A stretch of DNA of 64,000 nt from Eriocheir sinensis (Eukaryota; Arthropoda; Malacostraca; Decapoda; Varunidae), in assembly GCF_024679095.1 (NCBI RefSeq), contig NC_066517.1, positions 20,741,040 through 20,805,039 of the forward strand, in the 5' to 3' direction. A program made the position numbers and the translations under genes. The notes beneath the pieces were generated by a model that saw only the letters and a program-made list of their open reading frames with translations, was not told the DNA's origin and searched no databases. Below are positions 35,212 to 49,034 of the stretch, in pieces (position 1 is the first letter of the stretch; the number at the start of each line of letters is the position of its first letter).

Positions 35212-35619
35212 GGGTAGGAAAAGAAGAAAGGAATGAAGAGAATGAAGAAGACAGGGCGTAGATACGAGTAAGTGAATTGAAGATGGAATTGGATAGACTG
35301 TGGAGGAGGAGAAAGAGGAAGTGGACGAGGAGGAGGAGCAGGAGGAGGAGGAGCTAGATAGTATGAGGATAAAAAGGATGAGGAATGAGGTAGGAAAAGG
35401 AGGAAGGAAGGAAGAGAATGAAGATGACAGGGTGTAGATACGAGAAAGTGAATTGAAGATGGAAGTGGATAGATTGTCGAGGAGGAGAATGAGGAAGTGG
35501 AGGAGGAGGAGGAAGAGCAAAATGGGATGTGAATAACGAGGCTGAAGGATTAAAGAAGGAAAAGGAGGAGAAAGGAAGGCGATAGATTTCCCATTTTGTA
35601 TTCCATAACCATATATAAT
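35212..35619. repeat. 177-bp purine-rich tandem duplication
   Basis: ggtaggaaaag starts near 35213 and 35390. Both units contain gtagatacga and gtgaattgaagatgga, then GGA-rich DNA. Confidence 0.85.
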
Positions 35620-35735
35620 TGACCTCTCTTTTTGGCCACTCCTTTGACCTCTATTCAGAAGCAGTAAGTAGCAGGCTTTTTTATTAATATTTTTCTTTAC
35701 GCCTTTGAACTGTCTCCTTTGCTGTAAAAAAAAAA
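35620..35735 (-). repeat. Dispersed repeat family X, copy C (inverted)
   Basis: Read on the minus strand it gives tttttacagcaaaggagaca, gttcaaaggcgtaaa, an A-rich middle, ctgctacttactgcttctga and ggagtggccaaa. These are the same segments in the same order as in copy B. Confidence 0.78.
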
Positions 35736-35872
35736 TCCTATCCATTCGCTTGCAGCTCCTTCCTTTCCCAATCCTTACCTTCCTCTCCTTTCCTTCCCTT
35801 CCTTTCCTACGAGCAAGTTCCCGGACCCTCCCTATTCGTTAGTTTACCCTTGCCTCTTCTAACAAAGGCTCC

Positions 35873-35960
<88 letters not shown>

Positions 35961-36313
35961 AGTTGAGATCAATGAGGGACTGATATTATTCCTCCTGTGA
36001 TCAGTTGGAGGAAGAAAGGGGGGAGGAGTAGGAGGAAGAGGAGGAGGAAGAGGTGGAGGAGGAGGAGGAGGAGGAGGAGGAAGGGGAAGGAAGACAGAAG
36101 TTAGCGTAAACTCACCTTTGGCGCCTCTGAGGGAGAAGGGAGGAAGGAAGGGAGGAAGGGAGGGAGAGAGGGAGAGAGGGAGGGAGGGAGGGAGGGAGGG
36201 AGAAATTGGAAGTCTTGCAGAGGAGAGGAAGAGAGTGAGAGAGAAAGAAAAAAAACAAAAAAAAAAGGGTAGTAGAAGTTGGCTGAGGAAGGATCTGGCT
36301 TGTCTCTGATCCG

Positions 36314-36363
<50 letters not shown>

Positions 36364-36680
36364 TGATGGAAAGGAAAGGAAAGGGGAAAGAGGAGAGAAT
36401 GGAGTGAAGGGAGATGAAGGGAAGTAGGAGATGATGGGGAGGAAGGGAGGGATGGAGGGAGGAAGGGTGGGAGGGAGGGAGGGAAAGGTACAGTATCATA
36501 ATTGTATAGGGAATGGAAGGGAGAGGAAGGAGAGATAGGAGGGCGGAGGGAGAGAGAACAGGGATGGAGGGACGGAGGGAAGGAAGGGAAGGGAGGCAAA
36601 GGTTCCGGCTCATAATGGTATAGGAATGGAGAGAGAGAGAGAGAGAGACGGCCATTGGTGCTGAAATCCTTTGTTGTGGT
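35736..36680. repeat. (CT)n, (GGA)n, (GGGA)n and (GA)n
   Basis: (CT)n covers 35877-35956, (GGA)n 36010-36080, GGGA/GGAA units 36130-36205, (GA)n 36316-36360, and a further GGGA-rich stretch 36400-36600. A string aggttccggctcataatggtat near 36599 echoes aggtacagtatcataattgtat near 36486. Confidence 0.88.
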
Positions 36681-37294
36681 GGTGAAGAGGATCTGGTGGT
36701 GATGAAGATGGTGGTGAGGAGGAGGGCGTCTATGGTGGTGGAGGTGGAGGAGGTGGAGGAGGTGGTGAATTAAAGAGAATGTTATTGTGTTGAGAGCAGC
36801 GATGTCGTTTCTAGTGGTGATGGTGGTGATGATGTTTTGATGAGAAGAGTTTGATGGTGATGGTGGTGATGATGGTGATGGCGTTTCTAGTGGTGATGGT
36901 GGTGGTGATGTTTTGATGAGAATAGTGTTGTGGTGATGGTGATGATGGTGATGACGTTTCTAGTGGTGATGGTGGTGGTGATGTTTTGATGAGAATAGTG
37001 TTGTGGTGATGGTGATGATGGTGATGACGTTTCTAGTGGTGATGGTGGTGGTGATGTTTTGATGAGAATAGTGTTGTGGTGATGGTGATGATGGTGATGA
37101 CGTTTCTAGTGGTGATGGTGGTGGTGATGTTTTGATGAGAATAGTGTTGTGGTGATGGTGATGATGGTGATGGCGTTTCTAGTGGTGATTGTGATGGTTA
37201 TTTTTTTATTTGAAGTGTGTGGTGATGGCTATATTTAGATACGAGAAGAGTCTGAAGATAATGGTGATGATGGTGATGTGGTTATAGATGATGA
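36681..37294. repeat. 73-bp GAT/GGT minisatellite
   Basis: The marker cgtttctagtggtgat recurs with exact 73-bp spacing from about 36881 to 37173 (five units) and once 76 bp earlier. The unit is built from ggt/gat triplets plus ttttgatgagaatagtgttg. Confidence 0.93.
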
Positions 37295-38435
37295 GGAAAA
37301 AAATAGATAGTTAAGTAGCAGAATCGCTTTTATCCATGCGTTTATTTCATTAGTCTTCCTCAACTCTCTAAATCTCTCCTTAAAAAAGAAAAAATGTTTG
37401 TATGTAGCAGAATCATTGTTACATAAGCGCTTTCCTTGCAATATCTCTGAATCTTTCCTCTTTAAAAATCTTCCATCTCTTTCCATGTTTATAAGAAGCA
37501 GAATCATTGTTACATAAGCGTTTTTCCTTGCAATACCTCTATAAAGCTTTCCTCTTTAAAAATCTTCCTTCTCTTCCCATATTTGTATGTAGCAGAATCA
37601 GTGTTACATAAGCGTTCTTCCCTGCAATATCTCTTTGAAACTTTCCTCTTTAAAAATCTTCCTTCTCTTTCCTTGCTGAGTATTTTTTTCATCTATTTTG
37701 ACACCCGCTCAAATAAAAAGATGAAAACTAATACAGTCTTACTTACTTTGGCTTCTCATTCACTATTCATTCCCTTGCACTATCTTTTAATAACTTTCTT
37801 TAAAAATCTTCTTTCTCGTTTCTGGCTGATTTTTTTTTATTCTCTTGCACCGACAGTAAAAAAAATGAATAGGACCATAGTTACTTAGGCTTCTCATTCA
37901 CTGTTCATCCCTTGCAATATATCTGTCTGCCTTCTTTAAAAAAATGTCTTTCCTCTATTTTCCTTAAGCCTTTTACATCCACAATGAAAATGAACAGAAC
38001 CGTAATTACTTAAGCTTCTAATACACTATTCATCCCTGCAATATTTCTGTCTACCTTCTTATAAAATCTCTTTCCTCTATTTTCCTTAAGCCTTTTACAT
38101 CCACAAGAAAAAATGAAAGTGAATAGAACCGCAGTTACTTAGGCTCCTTATACACTATTCATCCCTGCAATATTTCTGTCTACCTTCTTAAAAAATCTCT
38201 TTCCTCTATTTTCCTTAAGCCTTTTACATCCACAAGAAAAATGAAAGTGAATAGAACCATAGTTACCTAGGTTTCTCATCCACCATTCAGTCCGTGCCAT
38301 ATCTCTCTCTCCTCTAAAAATCATCTTTCTTGCCTGAGTATTTATTTCCCCTTTGACACCCTGCGCAAGAATAAAAAAGAAGAAAACCCCGTCACAGAAC
38401 CCTACTAAGTTACACCTTTGATTCACTATTCATCC
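37295..38435. repeat. Old tandem array, period about 90-125 bp
   Basis: The first units (37316, 37408, 37497, 37591) carry agcagaatcattgttacataagcg, ttccttgcaatatctct and cctctttaaaaatcttcc. Later units (from about 37720) carry ttacttaggcttctcattca, catccctgcaatatttctgt and ccttttacatccacaa. At least nine units are recognisable. The cagtaaa...cttaggcttct order also appears in the 22-kb array, so the two may be related. Confidence 0.82.
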
Positions 38436-39827
<1,392 letters not shown>

Positions 39828-40099
39828 AAACACACACACACACACACACACATATATGACTGCACTCACACACACATACAGAGTCACGTATACCCTGTCA
39901 CGTACTCACACATAAAACCACACACAGCCACGCACACACGCACACAAACACACATGAACGCACACGCGCACTCTCTATTACATGTAAGTGACGTTCCCGC
40001 TATAAACAAGTATTAATCATGTTTCCGAAATTGAGTTTGGTGAAAAAAATTGGAAATATGATCATCCAGTATGATTTATATGTGTGCGTGTGTGTGTGC

Positions 40100-40144
<45 letters not shown>

Positions 40145-40358
40145 GGGTTTTATTAATATTTTGCAGCTGAACCGAATAAATGTTGCCATATTAAAACACA
40201 CACACACACACACACACAAAAGCGTACATGAGAACAAACACACACGGAGGGGTGCAAACATAATCAGCAAAAGACAAACACACGCACGCACACACACACA
40301 TACAGATGGACGCTTTTTTTTTTACCCCAATGTGAGTGAAATTTAACTTACTTCAAAT

Positions 40359-40361
<3 letters not shown>
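39828..40361. repeat. (CA)n, (GA)n and a 15-G run
   Basis: CA-rich patches lie at 39828-39965. (GA)n at 40101-40132 passes directly into a run of 15 G at 40133-40147. (CA)n covers 40196-40219. Confidence 0.92.
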
Positions 40362-41234
<873 letters not shown>

Positions 41235-41450
41235 CTACACAGCATTAGTAAAGTGTTTTCCATAATGACTCTCAGGGCGTCTGATTCTCCTACTCACTTT
41301 ATATATATGTAAATTTACTGCGTCAACGTAGGGAGCATTTTTAGCGCTTGGCCCACCCCGCGGCGGCCACGGTGTCGGGAGGGAAGAAAAAAATAACCAA
41401 AAATCTTTTTCATGAGATTTCTGAAGCAAGGAAGAGATCCGTTTAGTCAC
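41235..41450 (-). other. Unidentified block with a 71-codon minus-strand frame
   Basis: An open frame on the minus strand that is not low-complexity. It contains WPPRGGPSAKNAPYVDAV and RRIRRPESHYGKH. The DNA has a GC-rich core (41350-41380). It could be a small coding exon or, more likely, part of a dispersed repeat. I cannot name it. Confidence 0.3.
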
Positions 41451-41501
41451 TTAGCGGAGAGTGAAAACTGATTTCGATATGTATTTTGCAGAAGTGAGTT
41501 G

Positions 41502-42599
<1,098 letters not shown>

Positions 42600-43273
42600 T
42601 GACAACCTCATTAGTAGGAACACAAGGGAACCACACCAAGAAACGGGGGAGGGAATAAAATTACTCTCCTCTCATTGTGAAAGAAAAAGTGGATAAAGAT
42701 GTGGAAAGTTTGGGGTCTTTTCATTTCATGGCCGTGGAAAAATGTGGATGAAGAGACTAAGAGATGACAGAGAGAGGGATGAAAGTTGGGAATAATGTGG
42801 AATTAGAACGAACGAGGGAAAGAAAGAAAAAGAAAAGAAGAAAGAATGAGAAAAAAAGAAAGGAGGAAACAAAGAAGGAATAAGAGGAAGAAAGAAGGAG
42901 AAAAAGAAAGAAAGGAGAGAAAGAAAGAAAGGAGGAAAAAAAGAAGGCGGAAAAAATGAAAGAAAGAATGAAAGACAAAGAAAGGAGGAAAGAATGAAAA
43001 AGAGAAAGAATGAAAGACAGAAAGAAGAAAAAAGAAAGGAAAACAAAGAACGAAAAAGAAATTGGGAAAAACATAAGAGGATAAAGAAAAAAATAATCGG
43101 ACGACGAGAAGTTAGAAAGAAGGATAAAAGTTAAAGAAAGCATAGGAGGAAAAAGACAAAGGAAAGAATGAGAGAAAAGCGTAATTAAGAGGAAAGAGAA
43201 GAAAAATTAGACATCAAGTGTTCAGAATATAATCCCCACGAAAATGATTTTGTGGTGTGAAAATGGAGTTCTA

Positions 43274-43276
<3 letters not shown>
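42600..43276. repeat. Purine-rich AAAG-type tract
   Basis: From about 42800 the + strand is an irregular series of GAAAGAAAG, GAGGAAA and AATGAAAGA units, probably a decayed array. Minus-strand frames are Phe/Ser translations of it. Confidence 0.75.

Positions 43277-43347
<71 letters not shown>
43277..43347. repeat. (GA)35 microsatellite
   Basis: Perfect tract. Confidence 0.98.
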
Positions 43348-43350
<3 letters not shown>

Positions 43351-43430
43351 TTTAATGCATAAAACGGAGGTGGAGGATCTAGTAATGAAATTAAGCGAAC
43401 CAACTGAGAGAAGAGATTTTTTTTATTCAA

Positions 43431-43532
43431 CTGTGTGTGTGTGTCTCTGTGTGTGTGTCTCTCTGTGTCTCTGTGTGTGTGTGTCTCTGTGTCTCTGTGT
43501 GTGTGTGTCTCTGTGTCTCTGTGTGTGTGTGT

Positions 43533-43579
<47 letters not shown>

Positions 43580-44170
43580 TCTGTGTGTGTGTGTGTGTGT
43601 GTGTGTGTCTGTGTGTGTGTGTGTGTGTGTGTGTCTCTGTGTGTCTGTGTGTGTGTGTCTCTGTGTGTGTGTGTGTGTGTGTGTGTCTCTGTGTGTCTGT
43701 GTGTGTGTGTGTGTGTCTCTGTGTGTGTGTGTGTGTCTCTGTGTGTCTGTGTGTGTGTGTGTCTCTGTCTGTCTGTGTGTGTCTCTGTGTGTCTGTGTGT
43801 GTGTGTCTCTGTGTGTCTGTGTGTGTGTGTCTCTGTGTGTCTGTGTGTGTGTGTCTCTGTGTGTCTGTGTCTCTGTGTGTCTGTGTGTGTGTGTGTCTCT
43901 GTGTGTCTGTGTGTGTGTGTGTCTCTGTGTGTCTGTGTGTGTGTGTGTCTCTGTGTGTCTGTGTGTCTGTGTGTCTCTCTGTGTGTGTGTCTGTGTGTCT
44001 CTCTGTGTGTCTCTCTGTGTGTCTGTGTGTCTGTGTGTCTGTCTGTGTCTGTGTGTCTGTCTGTGTCTGTGTGTCTGTCTGTCTGTGTGTCTGTCTGTGT
44101 CTGTCTGTGTGTGTGTGTCTGTGTCTCTGTGTGTGTCTGTGTGTGTCTGTGTGTGTCTCTGTGTGTGTGT
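43431..44170. repeat. Complex (GT)n/(CT)n array, 740 bp
   Basis: An irregular mix of GTGTGT, GTCTCT and GTCTGT blocks. Neither strand contains a stop triplet in this vocabulary, so it reads open in several frames on both strands. Those frames are artefacts. Confidence 0.96.
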
Positions 44171-45420
44171 TTACGATAAGATGAAAATTCAATTCCTTTT
44201 AAAAGAGGGTCACATGCCTTTAATATTTTATCTTAAGGGGAGGAGGAGGATAAGAGGAGGAGGAGGAGGAGAAGGAGAAGGTAGCAGAAGAGGAAGGAGG
44301 AGGACCAGGACGAGGATGATATGAGGACAAAAAAGAGAAAAAAAAAAGAAAGAAAAAGAAGGCTTGGGGGTATTAGGTTTTACGAGGGAGGAGAAGGAGA
44401 ATAAAGAAGAAGAGGAAGAGATAGAGGAGGAGAAGGAGGAGGAGGAACTTAGAGAGGGTAAAGAGGGAGGTGTAAGGGTAATGGAATGAGAGAAACATGA
44501 GGGAAGGGGAGATGAGACGAAAAGAGAGGAGTCGAGTTCTTAGGGGAGGGAGATTGCGTGAGAACGAGGATAAAAAGAGGCGAGGAGTATGACCTCTTTT
44601 TCCCTTCCATTTTGTGCGAAGAGTGGAAGTTTGTTGATTATAGAATACTTAGGTGGGTTGTAGTAGTAGTAGTAATAGTCTGTGTTTTCTTAGTTGTTCA
44701 TCTTCTCTCCTTCTTTTTTTCCCTTTTTTTTCTTTCCTGTCTTTTCTTTCTTCCTTCCTTCCATCCTCCCTTCCTTCGTTCCTCCCTTCCTTTCCTTCGT
44801 TCTTTAATTTTTTCCTCCCTTCTTTCCTTTCTTCATTCCCTTATTATTTGCTGTCTTCCTTCACTTATTCATTTATTATCTTCGCTTCTCATTTACTCCT
44901 CACATAATAGTTCTTTTTTTTTTCCTTTTACCTCACTTCTGTTTTTCCTCGTTTCAACGCTTCCATTTTACTACCAAACTTACTAAGCAAAAAAAAAATT
45001 CAAAAGAGACCACGGACTACACCTCTTCCACAACATCTTGGAACGAAAACAAAAAACAGAGAAAGTTAAAAAAAATAGAAAAGGAAAAAAAAAGGAAGTC
45101 GCTCCCCACTTTATAATTGCTCATTTCTAATTTACGAACCTACAGAAAAAAAAAGAGAAGGTTGAGATATGTTTGTTTTGCCCGCGGCCCTTTAAATGTA
45201 CATTACGGTAAACTTTAAAGGGCGAGGGGAGGAGGAGGAGGGAGTAGATGATGAAGATTATGTTGATATTGAGGAAGATAACTTAAAGAGGAAGAAGGAG
45301 GGAAAGGAATCAGTACATTGTTTAGATATAAAGAAAAAGGAAAAAAACATCAGAAAGAAAAGAAAATAGAGGAGAATGAGGAAAAGACTAGGAAGAACAC
45401 TGAAGAATAATGGAGGAATG
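44171..45420. other. Purine-rich, then pyrimidine-rich, then mixed spacer
   Basis: A/G-rich with GGA runs to about 44600, C/T-rich at 44690-44970, then A-rich mixed DNA. No gene is recognised. Confidence 0.55.
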
Positions 45421-45820
45421 ATTTGTACACGTAGTAGAAACAGTAGTAGTAGTAGTAGTAGTAGCAGCAGCAGTAGTAGTAGTAGTGGACGCAGGAGGAA
45501 TAAAACAAAAACAACTACATAACAAGGAGAAAACAAGAGAGAAAGATATGCAAATCGTAATGTTATTCCTTCTCCTTCATTATCTATATCGCCGCCGTTT
45601 TTCAGGACTAACACGAATTTCAATACTCGCCGCGGGAACGATAAACAACCTTTCCTTCGTGGTGAGCTCTTTAGCGGGGCTCAAACGAGGTCGCTGCGTT
45701 TCCCTCGTCCTCTCCATCTGTCCCCGTCCTGAACCTCATCTCCCGACAGTCCCATCTCGCGTCGGTCTCGCTGTAAAGGAAAATATGGCAAATAAAGGGA
45801 AAAGTTACAACAATGACTGT
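45421..45820. other. (AGT)n and complex island
   Basis: (AGT/AGC)n covers 45432-45486. 45590-45780 is GC-moderate complex DNA with an acceptor-like tttttcag at 45598-45605 and a donor-like ggtgagct near 45660, too weak to call an exon. Confidence 0.5.
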
Positions 45821-46380
45821 GACTAAACGTGAAATATATAGGAAAACACGAGAAAGATTAAGACTAAAGAATCAGGTAAACGTGAAATCGATAGAAAACA
45901 CGAGAAATATCAAATCTAAAACAACTGAACGTGAAGATTGTAGGAAAAAGCAAAATAATTATAACCAAAGAAACAATTAAACGTGAAGTCGATAGGAAAG
46001 AGCAATTAACTAAAAACAATGATTTAGGTTAAAGAAAAGAGCGATATGAAAGCACAACAAAAAAAATGATTGTGTTTAAGAAATGGAAAACTGTAAAAGC
46101 AACTGTGAAGACTAATTGGAATGAAACTATAAAGGGAAATGAAATCGATATGAAAACAACGAGTAAAATATAAAGATGATTCAGGTTGAAGAAAAGGTCA
46201 AAATATGAAAATACGCTCATAAATATCAATGCTGACGAAATAGAAGAAGCAAAACAGAGGGAATGATTTTAGGATGAAGGGAAGCGAAAGCGACACGAAA
46301 ATAGCAACAGAAAAAAACTAAGAAAGAATAATTTAGGCTAAAAATAATCGATAGACTCAAGAATAAAGATAGAAAAGGGG
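45821..46380. repeat. Old A-rich tandem array, period about 55-65 bp
   Basis: aaacgtgaaatcgataggaa-like units start near 45827, 45878, 45928 and 45979, and diverged relatives with gattta and aggttaaagaaa continue to 46350. Confidence 0.78.
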
Positions 46381-47150
46381 AAGTTTTGTTTTTTTTAGCT
46401 TTGCTTTTGTTGTCGTGCTAAGATGTTTTGGGTGAGTTTGACTGTTTTTTGATGGATTAAGTTTGTGCGTTTGAAAAAGAAAGAATCCGAAGAGCAGAAG
46501 TGTCTTAGAGGAGGAAAAGTATTTGTCTGTGTGGAGTGAGAAGGAAGAGAAAGAGGAAGGTGAACATAAAGAAATTTAACTACTACTACTACCACTTTTT
46601 TGTACGTATTTAGTCTATACCGCCGGTAGGCTTTCTTCAAGGGTCTGCGGTCATGGCTGATGCTGCTATTACTATTACTACTATTATTACTTATATATTA
46701 CTTTATTACTACTACTATTACCCATTATTTCTATTATTACTACTATTACTACTATTACTATACTATTACTATTACTATTCATCTAAGTATACTCTAATCA
46801 AGAAAATACTAAGCCTTATCAACTCTTCCCCCTCCTCTACCTCATGCAACCTTCCTTCCCTCAAAATTCACCTCTTTCCCTTCTCATACCTCCCTCTTTC
46901 CCTCTTTCTCTTCGCCTCATCTTCCCTTTCCTAATTTTCCCTTCATTCAGTTTAAAGTTATTCCTCCCTCCTTACATTGTAATCACAAGATTCATCATCA
47001 TCATCATCATAATCCTCTATCTTTTTTTTGTTGTTTTCTTTGTGTTTTCTTTTTTCTTCCTGCTGGTAAGAAGAAGAGTACCGAGAAAGAAATATAAATA
47101 AAATGATAAAGTGGAATCGTCATTATCTTTGATGTTTTTCTTCCCCTTTT
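46381..47150. repeat. Spacer with (ACT/ATT)n and (ATC)n
   Basis: (ACT/ATT)n covers 46660-46780 and (ATC)n 46993-47010. The rest is mixed and C/T-rich, with no gene seen. Confidence 0.75.
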
Positions 47151-47573
47151 CCTAATTCTTTTGAAAGGGAAGCTTAACTTCTTTGAGGAGGGAAAGATGA
47201 GGCTGATGGTGACGAGGGTGATGGAGGAGGAGGAGACTGTGGGAGTGCTGGTGAAGTAGTAAGAGAAGGAGGAGCAAATAAGGAATTATAATAATGATGA
47301 TGAAGAAGAAGGAGTAATGAAGTTGATGATGAAGATGAAGAAGGAGTAATGAAGTTGATGAAGATGAAGAAGGAGTAATGAAGTTGGGAAAAAATGTAGA
47401 AAAAGAAGGATAAAAGAAGGAGGAGGAGGAGGATAAGTAGGAAGAAGAAAAGTGTGGTTTATACAATGATAATAAAGATAATGAAGGAAGAGGTGTGAAA
47501 TTATTGGAAAAAAGACGATGATAATGATGAGAAATAGGTCAGTCATATTAAAAGCAGATTTAATCGAATCCCC

Positions 47574-47576
<3 letters not shown>
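47151..47576. repeat. GAT/GAAG-rich duplications
   Basis: gaagaaggagtaatgaagttgatga recurs in altered form near 47303, 47338 and 47368. A/G-rich DNA surrounds it. Confidence 0.75.
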
Positions 47577-47637
<61 letters not shown>

Positions 47638-48009
47638 AGAGACCTAGTTAGTAAGTTTCCTTCAACTCCTGACGTAGGATATATAGGCTCCTACGGGGAA
47701 AGAGGTGGGGATGGAAAAAAAAAGGAGGAGGGAAGAGGGGAGACATAGGAGGGAGGTAGAAAAACAGTGCGGGACAAATAGGTAGAAAAAGATAAAAGAC
47801 AGGTAGAAAAAGATAAATGGAAGAGTGAGAAAGGAGCAGAGTGGAGAAGGAAGAAAAAAATGTGAGGTGGAGGGGATGGAAATGGGGTAGAAAAAAAAAG
47901 ATGCAAAAAAGGAGGAAGGGAATGGAAGGGTCACGGAACAGCAGTAGAGAAGACGGGATAAGAAAAACTGAAGGGTAGTAGAAAAGAAAATGAGAGGAAG
48001 AGGAAGATG
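47577..48009. repeat. (GA)28 and purine-rich tract
   Basis: (GA)n covers 47577-47632. 47700-48000 is A/G-rich with the repeated string aggtagaaaaagataaa (47781, 47801). Confidence 0.85.
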
Positions 48010-48545
48010 AAAATATGGAAGAATGCGTAATAGATGTCGTAACTGTATACCGCTAAGGGAGCCGTGTTACAGGTAGACAAGTGTATTAGAAAAAACATAT
48101 GGCGACTCACCAGTAGGTATGTTGTATGCCACAGTATGCCGCAGCTGGCCACCCTGTCCAGTATACACAAACTAAAGAGGCCTCCTAGTAAGATATATAC
48201 TTAATGGGCTGCTGGTGTGCTGGCCGGCGACTCAGACTATACTGCTGGTGTATAGCATGATGAAGACGGGGCGTGGATGGTGTGGTGACGCGAGCAGCGA
48301 GAGCGGTGTGTTTATCACTTATGGTGGTCAGTGGATAACTAAACCGTGTGGGTATCGGGCGCCTCCCTTCTCAACTTTTACTAACACGCAGAACCCACTG
48401 CGTCGAACCCGTTTCACCCTTTAATAACTTATGGTACTTGACTAACCACTATTGCCAATTCCCTTCTTACCATTATTATATACAATATGTACAACCTATC
48501 ATACCTATACAATTATGCACGTATAGTTATGATAATAGAAGACCA
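48010..48545. other. Complex 0.5-kb island, possible transposon remnant
   Basis: High-complexity, balanced sequence between purine-rich arrays, with no long ORF. It holds TATATAC (48195), two tgctggtgt strings (48213, 48243) and CAGGTAGA (48071). The abrupt contrast would fit a solo LTR or other insertion, but I find no matching termini or target-site duplication. Confidence 0.3.
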
Positions 48546-48796
48546 AATAAAAGGAGGGTATAGGAGGAAGGAAAAACGTAAGGAGAGGAAGAGAAAAAAA
48601 AATGGAAGAAGGGTGCTTAAGGGAAGACCAAGTGGAATAGATAAAGCACGGAACAGGAAGAAAACGAATCAAGAGAGAGTGAGAAAAAGAGGATTGGAAG
48701 AAGAGTCTGAAGTGAAAGGAAAGAAGATAAAAAGAAAAGAGGCTCGAGATGGAGACAGATTAAGGAATGAAAAAAAAAGGAAACGAAATAGGGTAC

Positions 48797-48873
<77 letters not shown>

Positions 48874-49034
48874 TAGGGGCGGGGGAGTGAGGGAGCAAGG
48901 CCTAGTTTTAGAAGACACATTTGGAGAAAGTTTTGTTGGGTGGGAGAGAGAAAAGGGAGAGGAGAGGAGAGAGGGTCGTGAAATGAGATTGAAGAGTGGA
49001 GGGAGAGTATATAAGAGCATGTGGAGGAAACTAT
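48546..49034. repeat. Purine-rich DNA with (GA)n
   Basis: A/G-rich DNA with a (GA)n tract at 48800-48870, continuing A/G-rich up to the satellite. Confidence 0.85.

Noticed and set aside
43185..44324. Several 250-335-codon open frames on both strands
   Set aside because: They only translate the (GT)/(CT) array, whose vocabulary contains no stop triplet in any frame. Cys/Val/Ser or His/Thr repeats of this kind are not credible proteins.
45590..45665. Possible exon between tttttcag and ggtgagct
   Set aside because: The signals are weak, the reading is short and nothing supports coding; kept only as a note in the spacer entry.
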